DNA from: a virus
DNA length: 26,391 nucleotides
IMG/VR virus record: IMGVR_UViG_3300032070_000026
Span: 1-26,391 of that record
Reading direction: 5' to 3' (one strand)
Numbering within the stretch: position 1 is the stretch's first letter; every line of letters begins with the position of its first letter. Shown in pieces: positions 8,975-17,809 of this stretch. The notes beneath the pieces were generated by a model that worked only from the letters and a program-made list of their open reading frames with translations, was not told where the DNA came from and did not search any database. The position numbers were made by a program, and so were the translations under genes.

Positions 8975-10003
8975 TTACGATACGGTTTCTGCCATCAATG
9001 CGCCGTTTGTATAGTTGGCACCCTGACTGACGTTGGCAGGAAAAACGAACGCGCTGCCTGTCGCGCCCGCCGTCAAGTGGGTTCCTCCCTGCACTCCGGC
9101 GATGTGATTGTTGGTAACTAAGCCTTGCCGAACATCAGCGGTGAGATAGATGTACCTTAACCTGCCCCCACCACTAAGAGTAGGAATAAGGTGGGCGAAT
9201 AAATTACCTTCAATCAAAAGGCTGACCGAACCCTGGGTGTACATGAAAATATCACAGTCGATTTCGCTTGCAGCCGTATTTCTGCTGGCGAAAATGTTTT
9301 TTTGGACGATGAAGCTTCCCGCCGACGCTCCGCCGGATTGAAAACTTATCCCCTGTCGGCAACCCAGGAAGTAGCACTTCCTTACGGTTAAACCCCATAC
9401 CTGGTCGGCCATAACCGCGCCGCCCCATCCACCCGGACCCGTTGTTCCATTGGCGTAGTAGAAATAGCAGTTGTAAACGGTGCCTCCGTTGCCTTCATAG
9501 GTAACTGGGGTTCCGCCCTGGAAAACGATTTGGCCACCGGTTTCTGTCCCGCCTCTTTCGAAAACGAGGTTTTCAAAATCACAAAGCGGGGCATAGACCT
9601 TCAGATTGGCCGTGATCGCGCTCAGAGTTTCTCTGATTACAACACCGTGCGGAATTCCCCTAAAGCCCTGGTTGCCGACGCCAATGACGGCAAGGCCCGC
9701 CTTTGCATAAGGAATAATGAGCGACTCGGCGTATGCGGTGTTTAATCCAGGGTAGGAATAAGGAAGAGAAGTCCAGGTCTTTGGCCTGATGTAAACGACA
9801 TCCTCTCTCGCAGCCGCCGTTATTGCCGCCTGGATCGTTTTCTTGGACGACTCTGCACTCAACCCACTGAATGAGTCCGAACCATTGTCGCCGTCAACGA
9901 ACCAGGGAACCGACCAAAGTTCTTTAAAGAGAACCGACTTGTTGAACTTGACATTCTCGTTGATGAGAATTTGACCATCCCGTTTCATTCCTCGTAAATA
10001 CAT
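8975..10003 (-). CDS. Right-handed beta-helix virion protein
   Basis: The product is 342 residues. Residues about 35-75 contain WFVDGDNGSDSFSGLS, then KKTIQAAITAAAREDVVYIRP, the usual opening of pectate-lyase-like (DUF1565-type) beta-helix proteins. Repeating short strands with Asn and Gly turns follow (ENLVFERGG, GGTVYNCYFYYANG, VQKNIFASRN, VTNNHIAGVQGG), consistent with stacked coils. No catalytic residues can be assigned. It may be a capsid-surface spike or head fibre, since it lies close to the capsid gene rather than with the tail fibre. ATG 10003 has AGGAGG upstream. Confidence 0.75.
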   Translation of the reverse strand: MYLRGMKRDGQILINENVKFNKSVLFKELWSVPWFVDGDNGSDSFSGLSAESSKKTIQAAITAAAREDVVYIRPKTWTSLPYSYPGLNTAYAESLIIPYAKAGLAVIGVGNQGFRGIPHGVVIRETLSAITANLKVYAPLCDFENLVFERGGTETGGQIVFQGGTPVTYEGNGGTVYNCYFYYANGTTGPGGWGGAVMADQVWGLTVRKCYFLGCRQGISFQSGGASAGSFIVQKNIFASRNTAASEIDCDIFMYTQGSVSLLIEGNLFAHLIPTLSGGGRLRYIYLTADVRQGLVTNNHIAGVQGGTHLTAGATGSAFVFPANVSQGANYTNGALMAETVS

Positions 10004-10109
10004 GTTTGTCCCCTCCTGAAGGACGTTTTTAAATCGAGGGTCGGCAGGCTACAGGAGAACCACATCCGACCCCCTTCATTCAAAAAATACTCCTCGCCAT
10101 ACTCCCGTC
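10004..10109 (-). other. Intergenic gap with a 7-bp hairpin
   Basis: This 106-base gap is long for such a packed operon. It holds an inverted repeat, GGGTCGG at 10038-10044 and CCGACCC at 10066-10072, with a 21-base loop. On the minus-strand transcript the stem is followed by a UCGAUUUAAAA stretch, which is not a classical U-tract. It could be a weak terminator or an RNA-processing site that sets capsid messages above downstream ones. Confidence 0.3.
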
Positions 10110-10544
10110 TTATGTCGTAACGGTCAGCGTGTGCGCTCCGAGAGTGACGGCGTTCCAGAAGTTCCCGTCGCCGAAGATCAGAGTGCAGGCCGCAATCAGG
10201 TTGCTCCCGGTAACAAATGTCACCGCATCGGCGTCAAGGTCATTGAATGCCTTGATTTGGTTTGCCGACGCCGAAGCGACCGACATGTTCTGATCGACCG
10301 ACTGGAAGAAGAGAAAGAAAACTCCCTTCTTGGGAAGCGCCGGCAACGTGTAAACGATGGCGTCGGTGTCGCCGTGTGTCGTGAAGAACGTCCCCGAATC
10401 CGCGTAGGTGACGGTATAGCTCGCCGTCTTCGTCTGGACCCTCAGCAAAATCTGCGGGCCGCTTGCGTAGTTCTGAGACAGATCCAGGAGTTCATCAACC
10501 CTGAGCTTTTTAAGCCATTGATTTGCCGCTTGAAAAAATCCCAT
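10110..10544 (-). CDS. Probable head decoration or virion beta protein
   Basis: The product is 144 residues. The N-terminus is helical (residues 1-25, GFFQAANQWLKKLRVDELLD). It is followed by a beta domain with YTVTYADSGTFFTTHG, VYTLPALPKKGVFFLF and GDGNFWNAVTLGAH, a pattern common in small phage virion proteins encoded next to the capsid gene. Its position immediately after the major capsid gene (10 bases) suggests a decoration or head-fibre role. ATG 10544 has GGAGG 6 bases upstream. No enzyme motif is seen. Confidence 0.65.
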   Translation of the reverse strand: MGFFQAANQWLKKLRVDELLDLSQNYASGPQILLRVQTKTASYTVTYADSGTFFTTHGDTDAIVYTLPALPKKGVFFLFFQSVDQNMSVASASANQIKAFNDLDADAVTFVTGSNLIAACTLIFGDGNFWNAVTLGAHTLTVTT

Positions 10545-10554
10545 CTTGTCCTCC

Positions 10555-11838
10555 TTACGCAGCCGCGTGCTTCACGGCATAGAGTTTGCCGAGACCCTGG
10601 GGCTTGTTCGACCCGAAGTTGTAATAATGCACCAGCGACGCGACCCATTCATCCTTTCCGGCTACGCGGGTTAAGATCCCGTTGTCGCCGGGGAGCCAGG
10701 TCATTCCGCCCTTTTCATAGGGGGAGTAAACCTGGAGGAAGTTCTCGTCGATGAACATCATGATATTATCCGGGCAGTCGAAGTCGTAGATGACCGGAAG
10801 CTTTCCCGACTTGCCGCCATAAAAGGTGAGGCCGCTTGTGCCTGCCCAAAGGGCAGGTTCGGGCTTGAGTCCGATCGTGCCTTCCCACTGTTCGAAAATC
10901 GCACGCCAGATGATCTCATTCGTGATGATGACGCTGGCCTTGCCGAACTTTTCGATCGCCATGATCGTTTCCAGGATCTTCGAATTCGTGACGGCTTCGG
11001 AAGCCATGTTCACTTCCTGAGCTCTCGCCCAGGCGTAGGTATCCCGGTCGATATTCTGGAACGATGTCTCCTGGATTCCGGTATAAGGATCGGAAGCCTC
11101 GATAATTCCGTGAAGACCCATAGGAACACCCGTCCCTGCGGCCTGTGAAGCCGCGAACGTGTCGTGATCGAAAATCCAGGCGTCGGCGCTTACCGTGATT
11201 GCCCGGTCGAACGTGACAGCCCTGTAACCGGCCGTCTGAGTGCCAAGGGCACTGATCGTAACGCCCTCTTCCTCAAGATTGCCCGAGGTGTCGTAAATGT
11301 CGTATTCTCCGCCTGCATCGATGTAGTTCGTCGGATCAGTGTACCCGGCGGAGTCCGTCCCGAAGTTTGGGGAGTCGATATACCCGGCGGTCGAGTTCGA
11401 TACGGCGGCATACATCGCGGCCAAGCGGCCTGATCCATCACCCCAGAACTGCCGATTGAGTTTCCGGGCGATCTGAATGCTCATGCCTTCCATCTCGGCG
11501 TTGAGCACATCCATGACGGCCCCCTTGCCCTTCGAGCAAGCCAGAGCCAAGCCGTCGAACTGAAGCTGGGCGTACATGCCGCGCTTCATGTAGATGATGA
11601 ACTCGTCGTAACTCCCCTGCTTTGCCGTGGGAAGAGTCGAACTTGAAGATGGCCTGGCGCTCTTCGGCGATGCTGTCAGGCATTTGAAAACGGCGTGGTT
11701 TCCTACGACGTGTGATGTGTCGGTTTTGAACCGATCGTAGAGTTTGCTGTGCTCTTTTATCTGAACGTGGAAACCAGGCATGACGAACTCTAAAAAGAGT
11801 TTGTCCGTGGCATTGGTCCCCATTGAGAAAACTGCCAT
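10555..11838 (-). CDS. Major capsid protein (HK97 fold)
   Basis: This 427-residue protein lies directly after the scaffold gene, as expected. Recognisable HK97-type capsid features include the spine-helix region (KGAVMDVLNAEMEGMSIQIA), LNRQFWGDGSG, and GVPMGLHGIIEASDPYTGIQ followed by NIDRDTYAWARA. Also present are NSKILETIMAIEKFGKASVII and a C-terminal VYDFDCPDN-like segment that ends in DEWVASLVHYYNFG. It forms the icosahedral shell. There is no N-terminal protease-cleaved delta domain of the HK97 type, as a separate scaffold is encoded upstream. ATG 11838 has AGGAGG 9 bases upstream. Confidence 0.88.
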   Translation of the reverse strand: MAVFSMGTNATDKLFLEFVMPGFHVQIKEHSKLYDRFKTDTSHVVGNHAVFKCLTASPKSARPSSSSTLPTAKQGSYDEFIIYMKRGMYAQLQFDGLALACSKGKGAVMDVLNAEMEGMSIQIARKLNRQFWGDGSGRLAAMYAAVSNSTAGYIDSPNFGTDSAGYTDPTNYIDAGGEYDIYDTSGNLEEEGVTISALGTQTAGYRAVTFDRAITVSADAWIFDHDTFAASQAAGTGVPMGLHGIIEASDPYTGIQETSFQNIDRDTYAWARAQEVNMASEAVTNSKILETIMAIEKFGKASVIITNEIIWRAIFEQWEGTIGLKPEPALWAGTSGLTFYGGKSGKLPVIYDFDCPDNIMMFIDENFLQVYSPYEKGGMTWLPGDNGILTRVAGKDEWVASLVHYYNFGSNKPQGLGKLYAVKHAAA

Positions 11839-11856
11839 GTGAGTAGTCCTCCTGTG

Positions 11857-12978
11857 TTATTGGTTGAGTCTGAACTTTCGTCCTAACTCTCCGAGCCCTT
11901 CGATGATTTCCGGGTCGGCCATGCCCTGTTCAAGGGCATCGCTTATTCCTTTGAACTTTCTTTTCGGAGGACGGACGGAAGGTTCCGTCTTGGTCGCCCT
12001 GACAACGGGTTCTCCGGATTCTTCAAGATTCTTGAGATAAACGTCTATCGCTTCCTGGCCGAGAGCTTCCGCGACTTTGGGGAACTTCGTTTTGACGATG
12101 TCGGCCGAAACTTCGCCCGGCCCATTTCCTCGAAAATACTTTTCGAGATAGGCCAGGTCCGTTGCCGTGTCTTTCATATATTCGGTCATCGTCTTCATCT
12201 TGAATCCCCGCTCGGACTTCATCCGAAGCGCGTCTTTGTTCGCTTTCAAAGCGATAAGACCTGAGAAAAGCTCCTGGCTGATGTTGCGTCCGTTTTCATC
12301 CAAGACCTGCTCGAATGGGACTTCCTTTGTGACTGAATTGAATGTTTCGGTGAGTTCCCTTTGGGCTCTTTCGAAGGAATCCACCTGCGCCCGACCTTTG
12401 AGGTTTTTATTCTCGCTTTCGAGAGTTCCCAGCCGTTCCTCCAGGCGCTTCATTCTTTCTGCGGCTATGGGGTCGAGTATTTCTTCCTCGGGCAGAGGTT
12501 CTTCCCTTCTCGGCACTCTCGCGCCTGGAAGTTCTCCGCCTCCGTCAAGAAATTCGACAATTCTCTCGATGTGCGGTGAAAGTCGCTCGATGCGCTCCTC
12601 CCGCGCTTGCAAATCCCTTTCCCATTCCGAATCCTTCTGACGCTCCTGGGTGTAGTGAGCGCCTTTCTGAGCGAGCGCATCGTGCTCTTCCTCAGAATAA
12701 ACAGGAAAATCCTTTCCCTTGACCTTGAGAACTTTGTAAGGCTTCCTTTCTTCCGTCGGCTTGGCCTTCTTCTCTTCGTCGGGGCAGGGTGCGCCTTCGG
12801 GACAAGGGCGCTTTTCTTTCTTCTCGGGAGTTGGGGCGGTTTTTCCAACCTCCTCCATTTGCTCCGCGAACTTCATCATTTCATCGCCCTGAAAGAATCC
12901 TCTTTCCGGGAGTTTATAGCCTTCTTCAGACTTCGGAGCTTCGGTCGCTGCCGATTGGTCTTTCTCTTCTTCTGGCAT
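11857..12978 (-). CDS. Capsid scaffolding protein
   Basis: This 373-residue protein is very acidic and charged, dominated by Glu and Lys. It has a disordered N-terminus (1-110) and long coiled-coil stretches (about 115-145 and 175-215). A helical region follows, then a basic C-terminus (VRPPKRKFKGISD), the region that binds capsid subunits in known scaffolds. Its location between portal and capsid gene is the standard place. No protease motif is visible, so it is probably a classical scaffold. ATG 12978 has AAGGAG, which overlaps the stop of the HNH gene. Confidence 0.8.
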   Translation of the reverse strand: MPEEEKDQSAATEAPKSEEGYKLPERGFFQGDEMMKFAEQMEEVGKTAPTPEKKEKRPCPEGAPCPDEEKKAKPTEERKPYKVLKVKGKDFPVYSEEEHDALAQKGAHYTQERQKDSEWERDLQAREERIERLSPHIERIVEFLDGGGELPGARVPRREEPLPEEEILDPIAAERMKRLEERLGTLESENKNLKGRAQVDSFERAQRELTETFNSVTKEVPFEQVLDENGRNISQELFSGLIALKANKDALRMKSERGFKMKTMTEYMKDTATDLAYLEKYFRGNGPGEVSADIVKTKFPKVAEALGQEAIDVYLKNLEESGEPVVRATKTEPSVRPPKRKFKGISDALEQGMADPEIIEGLGELGRKFRLNQ

Positions 12979-12987
12979 TTCGTCTCC

Positions 12988-13512
12988 TTAACCGTCAATT
13001 TCTAACATAGGACCGTTCCTCTCTTCTGTCAAGGACGAAAAATATTCGTTTAATCCTAATCTTTTTATTTTTTGCTCAAGTCGTGTATGATAACCTTGAT
13101 TGCAAATTAAAAGATTTTGATTTCTATCATCATCCTTTTTCCCATCTATATGATGAACCATTTCTCCTTTTTTGGTATTCAAACAACGACCAAGGGCTTT
13201 TTCCACCACAAGATGAGAACGACGAACATATCCTAGTTTATTGACATTGGGATGATCGGATTTCAAAACGAAAATACGTCCATCTTTATTTATAATCCCG
13301 CCCTTCCAAGTTGCACATTTTTCCCTGACATTAACTTGTCTTTCTTTATGCGTTTTGCTTATTTTTTCCCTTATTTCTTTTGGATAATGTTTTCCTTCCC
13401 AATAACCTTTGTGCCCTTTCAACGCATCACTTCTTTTTTTTATAGTCTCTTCTGATTGTTTTTTCCCTTTATGGGATTCACTCATTCTTCTTCTTGTTTC
13501 TTCAGAAATCAT
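12988..13512 (-). CDS. HNH homing endonuclease with NUMOD3 motifs
   Basis: The product is 174 residues. The N-terminal third carries repeated NUMOD3-type DNA-binding motifs (SEETRRRMSESHKGKKQSEE, then KEIREKISKTHKERQ). A WKGG motif is at 69-72. The HNH core follows, with VHHIDGKKDDDRNQN around residues 119-133 and a downstream His at 142. Such proteins nick or cut DNA and spread themselves. It sits between portal and scaffold, which are normally adjacent. Its DNA is clearly more AT-rich than its neighbours, suggesting recent acquisition. The frame is intact and the SD is weak. It is free-standing, with no intron signals seen around it. Confidence 0.85.
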   Translation of the reverse strand: MISEETRRRMSESHKGKKQSEETIKKRSDALKGHKGYWEGKHYPKEIREKISKTHKERQVNVREKCATWKGGIINKDGRIFVLKSDHPNVNKLGYVRRSHLVVEKALGRCLNTKKGEMVHHIDGKKDDDRNQNLLICNQGYHTRLEQKIKRLGLNEYFSSLTEERNGPMLEIDG

Positions 13513-13526
13513 CTTTTACCCCGTTT

Positions 13527-15518
13527 TCACATTCCGGGTCCGCCCATCCCCTCGATCATTGGCTCGTTTCCTTCGGTTGTCAAGGGGCCGGGCGGTGGGA
13601 CCTCTCCGGCGGGGGCTGCGGCAGGCTGCAGGGCTGCAAGATAAAACTCTCTGTGTTTTTCGATGTGATCTTGAATGGCCTGCCATCTTTTCTCTTCCCA
13701 CTTGGCCGCTTCTTCGGACTTTAAAAGGACGACGTGGATCTCAAGGTGGATCTCGTGATCGTCGTCCTTGAGCCAATTGACACCGCCCTCCTCTCTCGTT
13801 TTCTCATAGGTGTCGTCCATGAAAGCCTGGTTCTCGCGCATGGCTTTTTCGGTATCGGCCATGTCTGTCCTGAGCGCCTGCTCCGCCGTCCCCAGGTTCA
13901 GGAGTTGGTTGATCTTATTCCTGTTCTTATCATTCTGTTCAATAATCCCCTTCTCCCAGAGTTCGATGAGAAGGCGCTGCTGGATGGTCGTCGATTGGTT
14001 GAGCGAGACGCCGATCTCAAGCCGGACGTCGAAATTCGAGTTCAGGTCGGCCTTGTTGAAATAATCGATCGACGCCTTTCTTCCTTCGCCCATAATCTTC
14101 GTAAGACGCGGGTTGTCGTAGTGCTGGTCCATGAGAAGAAGCCTGAACTTGCACATCTCGATGATCGTTCGGTTTGTGCGCCTGACCATCGGGTCGAGTT
14201 TGATATTTTCCTGCTCAAGCATCATCGAATAGAGCGAAGCCGGGGCTCGGCTGGCATACTGGGGAAGCCTGGCATAACTCACCTCATGAATGTTCGAGAC
14301 CCTGTCAATGGAACTTATAAGAAAATCCCTCCAGGCCATGACCTGCGCCGAAAGTTCCGGCATATTGATGGGCCGCGGTTCCCCGCGGCTGTAATCGACT
14401 TCGACAATCTCGAAGGAATCTATCGTCAACGAGTTGGCTCGCTTCAAAGCTCCTTGGCCCACGGACATCTTGGGCCTCCATGCTTCCAAGTGTTCGGAGA
14501 TGATGGAGACGGTGCGGTTGAATTCCCGTTGAATCGGCTGAATGTAGCTGAGGGGGGAAGTGCCCCAGAAAGAATACGGGCTTTTCTTATAGAAAAAGAA
14601 GAAATAGCCGAGTTCCGTCTTCGGGTTCTTATTCGGGCCGCAGTAAACGGCGTGCTTTCCGAAAACTATGATCTTGCGGCCCTTGGGATAGTCCGCCGAC
14701 TTCTTCTCAAGAAGGGTTTTGATCGTAAGGCCGTCCTCATCGCTTTCGCCCAGAGCCGTATCCTTGTCTTTTTTCTCCGATTCGACCGTTTCTTCTATTT
14801 GCTCGGAAGTTATTCGGCCGTATTTCAGAAAAATATCCTTGACCTCTTCCTTTGTTATCTCTGCAATTTCGATGATCCCCTTCATCTGCTTCGGATTCTT
14901 GGCCGTATAAGGGAGTGGCCTGATATTGAAAATCGGGACGACCTCGACAACGACTTCTCCGGGAACGGTTCTCGGTTCCCCGCCTTCTTTTATCCTCTCC
15001 TTCGCCTCGGCCCCGGGATCCCAGAACCATTTCATGCAGCCCAACCCGGGTCTGGTCATGTCGTACTTGACTTCCTCGAAGATGTCCTCGATGCCGTTCG
15101 TATAATCGTTGTAATCGAGAAGCCGGCCGGCGACCTCCGCGCCGCGAATATCCTTCATCTCTGAGGAATTGGGAGTACCCGTCACTTTATAGGAAAGATT
15201 GATCTTGCTTTCTATGGCTTCGACAAGCGGTTTCATGAGGTTGATGACGACCTTCTTTTTCCTTCTCACGAGTTCGACCGGAATCATCGCCCGCTTGCTT
15301 TCGCTCCACTCGGAGAATTGTTCCCCCTCTTCCGCCCAGGCGATAAGTTCCCTCCATCTTCCGTGATGCTTCTTGACGACGGGATGATTTACGACCTGAT
15401 CGGTCATCCAGGCGCAGAACTCCTCCTCTGTTTTCTCGACGCCATCGACCATAAACCATGAACCCGGCTCTTCGCCGTTTTTTTTCTGCGCTCTATCTTC
15501 TTCTTTTTCTTCGGCCAT
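13527..15518 (-). CDS. Portal protein (P22-like)
   Basis: The 663-residue length suits the large portals of podoviruses. Features include an N-terminal acidic segment, GWxxD-like helices and VEVVPIFNIRPLPYTAKNPKQ in the wing. The sequence YSFWGTSPLSYIQPIQREFN near the middle is characteristic of P22-type portals, followed by the long stem helix region. The C-terminus is Pro/Gly-rich. It forms the dodecameric channel for DNA entry and exit and binds terminase and adaptor. ATG 15518 has GAGG 6 bases upstream. It lies between the terminase genes and the scaffold, the normal order. Confidence 0.88.
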   Translation of the reverse strand: MAEEKEEDRAQKKNGEEPGSWFMVDGVEKTEEEFCAWMTDQVVNHPVVKKHHGRWRELIAWAEEGEQFSEWSESKRAMIPVELVRRKKKVVINLMKPLVEAIESKINLSYKVTGTPNSSEMKDIRGAEVAGRLLDYNDYTNGIEDIFEEVKYDMTRPGLGCMKWFWDPGAEAKERIKEGGEPRTVPGEVVVEVVPIFNIRPLPYTAKNPKQMKGIIEIAEITKEEVKDIFLKYGRITSEQIEETVESEKKDKDTALGESDEDGLTIKTLLEKKSADYPKGRKIIVFGKHAVYCGPNKNPKTELGYFFFFYKKSPYSFWGTSPLSYIQPIQREFNRTVSIISEHLEAWRPKMSVGQGALKRANSLTIDSFEIVEVDYSRGEPRPINMPELSAQVMAWRDFLISSIDRVSNIHEVSYARLPQYASRAPASLYSMMLEQENIKLDPMVRRTNRTIIEMCKFRLLLMDQHYDNPRLTKIMGEGRKASIDYFNKADLNSNFDVRLEIGVSLNQSTTIQQRLLIELWEKGIIEQNDKNRNKINQLLNLGTAEQALRTDMADTEKAMRENQAFMDDTYEKTREEGGVNWLKDDDHEIHLEIHVVLLKSEEAAKWEEKRWQAIQDHIEKHREFYLAALQPAAAPAGEVPPPGPLTTEGNEPMIEGMGGPGM

Positions 15519-15530
15519 TTTCTGCCTCGG

Positions 15531-15800
15531 TTAATATAACAAATCGCCTTTTGTGGGCGGGGCGGATTCAACCGCTTCCATTTCTCTTAGACGTTTGAGT
15601 TCATAATCGAAATACTTTGAAAGAGAATCCGTCGCCTTCGCTATCTTCTCCAGGTTTCCGGACATTCCGCGAAAAACTTCCTTCATTTCCACGACCTGCG
15701 TCTCTATGACCCTGAGCGTCAGTTCGGTCGCCGGTTTATCCTCTTTTTTTTCAACCTTTTTCGGTCCTAGAATTCTTTTAATAAATCCTGTCGTTCTCAA
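15531..15800 (-). CDS. Small coiled-coil protein between terL and portal
   Basis: The product is 89 residues. It has a basic N-terminus (FIKRILGPKKVEKK), then a heptad-like helix (about 25-75) with Leu, Ile and Val at regular spacing. The start is TTG at 15800, supported by GGAGG 9 bases upstream, and the gene overlaps the 3' end of terL by 23 bases. The function is not known. It may be a packaging or portal accessory factor. No ATG near the SD competes with it. Confidence 0.6.
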   Translation of the reverse strand: MRTTGFIKRILGPKKVEKKEDKPATELTLRVIETQVVEMKEVFRGMSGNLEKIAKATDSLSKYFDYELKRLREMEAVESAPPTKGDLLY

Positions 15801-17328
15801 GGTTCGAATCCTCCTCTCTGGCTCTAAAATACCGAGAAGCCCTCGCCATCTCGTCCTCGAAATCGGTTGTTCTTCTCTCTTCGGGCGTGCGGTCTATCCC
15901 CTTTTTCGGCGGGTTCATCTTATCGACAAAATAAGCGGCGCAGTCCAAAAGGTGCTTCGGGCAGTCCGGAAAATTCAAAAGTCTGTCCTCAAGCGTATTC
16001 ATTCCCCTGCCCAAAAGAAAGCGTCCCGTCTCGACGTACTGCTTGATCCGTCGTATTCTTGAAATCTTGTCCCGTCCATACGGCGAAACCGTCGAGAAAT
16101 TGGGCATCGATTCGATCTTTTCCCGGAATCCGCTCAGAACGATCTCGTATTTTTCCCTTTCCATCAAAATGTCGTCGGGATCGTATTCTCCCTTGAGTTT
16201 TATCATGAGTTCGACAAGCGCGAGTGGCGTTACGTTGACCTCTTCGGCAAAAAGACTGTAGATGTAGCCGGCCGGATCCACATCGCCAATATAAATTCCG
16301 GTGGCCGGATCGTCTTTCGAATCCAGTCCGCCGGGGTCTATAATCATCATGCGCTGATAGGACTTGGGAAGTTCCGACCAATACCTGATCCAGTCCGGAT
16401 AACAAAGCCTGTCGGCATCGTCGATGACGACGAGCTCGTACTGGGTCGCAAAAAGGGAGCCTCCCATTTCAATCCGCTTTTCCTGAAAGTCTTCCCAGCA
16501 GTACATTTCCGGCATCGCCAGGATCCCGATCTCGTCTTTTATCGAAAGCGCCCCCCGGTCATCCGGGAAGGCATAGGGGACGATGAATTTGTCGTATGTC
16601 GAAACATTCTTCATGATATGCGAAATCAAATCCTTGTGATGATAGGGGGTTCCGACATCGACCTCCATCCCGATATTGAATTTCTTGTATTTCGTCAGGA
16701 TGGATTTCTGGAGTTTCCATTTGCGGATGACGGATTTTCTTTCCGTTTCCGAAAAGGCGTTGTCGTCGTTTACCAGGTCGTCGTTGATGATGACCTGATA
16801 ATGGCGCATGACCTGGCGCGTTTCAAGGGACGCAACGTGGAACCTGACATCCTTATACTCGACCATCTTCTGCGTCCAGCGCCGGTAGGAGGCGGGGTTC
16901 GACGGCACTTCCGGGAAGATCCAATGAAGGCGCTTGCAGTTGAGAATCGTCTGCCTGAAGTCTTCTGAGAAAATGGCGGCGTTGTCCTTGGAAGAAGTAT
17001 TGTAGCAGATCCCCAGGCTCTCGCCTTTGGCGACGGCCCAGCAGAAAAGGAAGAGACAGAAGCCGAGAAGGACGGTTGTCTTGAAACTTCCCCGGAACAT
17101 GGAAATGAATTTCTTTTTGGCGTTCTTGTTTTCGAGAAAGCGGGAAAGGTGTTTCTGAAGGATGCCGAAATTCTGGAACTTATCCTGCCAGGCGGTCGAA
17201 AGAACCTCGGTCATGAAAAAGAAAAGAAGTTTCGACGCGTTCCTCCACCACGACCTCGGTTTGAGGTCGGCTTCGTTAGAGGAGGGGGCGTTCGGCTTCG
17301 GAAAGTTCTTCTCTATTGTCATTTCCAT
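15778..17328 (-). CDS. terL: Terminase large subunit
   Basis: The product is about 516 residues, the DNA-packaging motor. The Walker A-like loop is FRGSFKTT near residues 78-85. Walker B is YQVIINDDL near 178-185. The C-terminal nuclease domain begins at RMMIIDPGG near 327-334, with its first catalytic Asp. Further acidic residues include GIYIGDVD (near 345), and LLDCAAYFVD lies close to the C-terminus. It cleaves concatemers and translocates DNA into the prohead through the portal. The start is uncertain: ATG 17328 is chosen, with TTG 17334 and ATG 17322 as alternatives. It overlaps terS by about 50 bases, so they are co-translated. Confidence 0.9.
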   Translation of the reverse strand: MEMTIEKNFPKPNAPSSNEADLKPRSWWRNASKLLFFFMTEVLSTAWQDKFQNFGILQKHLSRFLENKNAKKKFISMFRGSFKTTVLLGFCLFLFCWAVAKGESLGICYNTSSKDNAAIFSEDFRQTILNCKRLHWIFPEVPSNPASYRRWTQKMVEYKDVRFHVASLETRQVMRHYQVIINDDLVNDDNAFSETERKSVIRKWKLQKSILTKYKKFNIGMEVDVGTPYHHKDLISHIMKNVSTYDKFIVPYAFPDDRGALSIKDEIGILAMPEMYCWEDFQEKRIEMGGSLFATQYELVVIDDADRLCYPDWIRYWSELPKSYQRMMIIDPGGLDSKDDPATGIYIGDVDPAGYIYSLFAEEVNVTPLALVELMIKLKGEYDPDDILMEREKYEIVLSGFREKIESMPNFSTVSPYGRDKISRIRRIKQYVETGRFLLGRGMNTLEDRLLNFPDCPKHLLDCAAYFVDKMNPPKKGIDRTPEERRTTDFEDEMARASRYFRAREEDSNLENDRIY

Positions 17329-17809
17329 CTTCAATCGGCTCCACGTCGATGCACTCCTGAAATGTTTTTTCCGCTTTCCGCTGGTCTTCTATGGAAATAT
17401 GATACTCTTCGGAATGATGGACATCGACCTTTTGAACGGGCACGGGATATCCGCCGTAAAGCTTGACGCCTTCCTGCCAGGCTTTAAGTTGCACGACATT
17501 ATCGGGCATGTCGGGGGCGAAGGGATGCTTGGCCTCAAGGAGCTGGGCGTGTTTCTCGACAAGTCGTTCGAGCGTGATGTTTTTCTTCACCATGATGGCC
17601 CGAACAGCCTTGTTCAGATTCGTTGAATAGAGCGTTTCGTAGGCGTTTTTCGCGGCGTAAAGCGGAGCATATCCGGCCTCTACGTAGGCCTTTTTAAGAC
17701 TTCCCCCTTCAAACGAGAAATTGTACTTCGTCCCCCAGATCTCGAAAAACTTCCTCTGTTTTTCCGTCGTCTTCGGCGGCAGGGCGGGAAGGAGTTCTTC
17801 CGTCATCAT
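17276..17809 (-). CDS. terS: Terminase small subunit
   Basis: The product is 177 residues. The N-terminal region (about 15-75) has the helix-turn-helix pattern of small terminase subunits, with TEKQRKFFEIWG, SLKKAYVEAGY and the A-rich helix AAKNAYETLYSTN. The C-terminal part is acidic. It recognises packaging initiation sites and regulates the large subunit. It directly precedes and overlaps terL. Two ATG codons are adjacent, 17809 and 17806, and both overlap the stop of the upstream gene, indicating translational coupling. Confidence 0.75.
   Translation of the reverse strand: MMTEELLPALPPKTTEKQRKFFEIWGTKYNFSFEGGSLKKAYVEAGYAPLYAAKNAYETLYSTNLNKAVRAIMVKKNITLERLVEKHAQLLEAKHPFAPDMPDNVVQLKAWQEGVKLYGGYPVPVQKVDVHHSEEYHISIEDQRKAEKTFQECIDVEPIEDGNDNREELSEAERPLL

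Noticed and set aside
13734-15164. Long 476-codon open frame on the plus strand
   Set aside because: It lies wholly antisense to the portal gene, which has clear portal motifs. The reverse frame is open because of codon bias.
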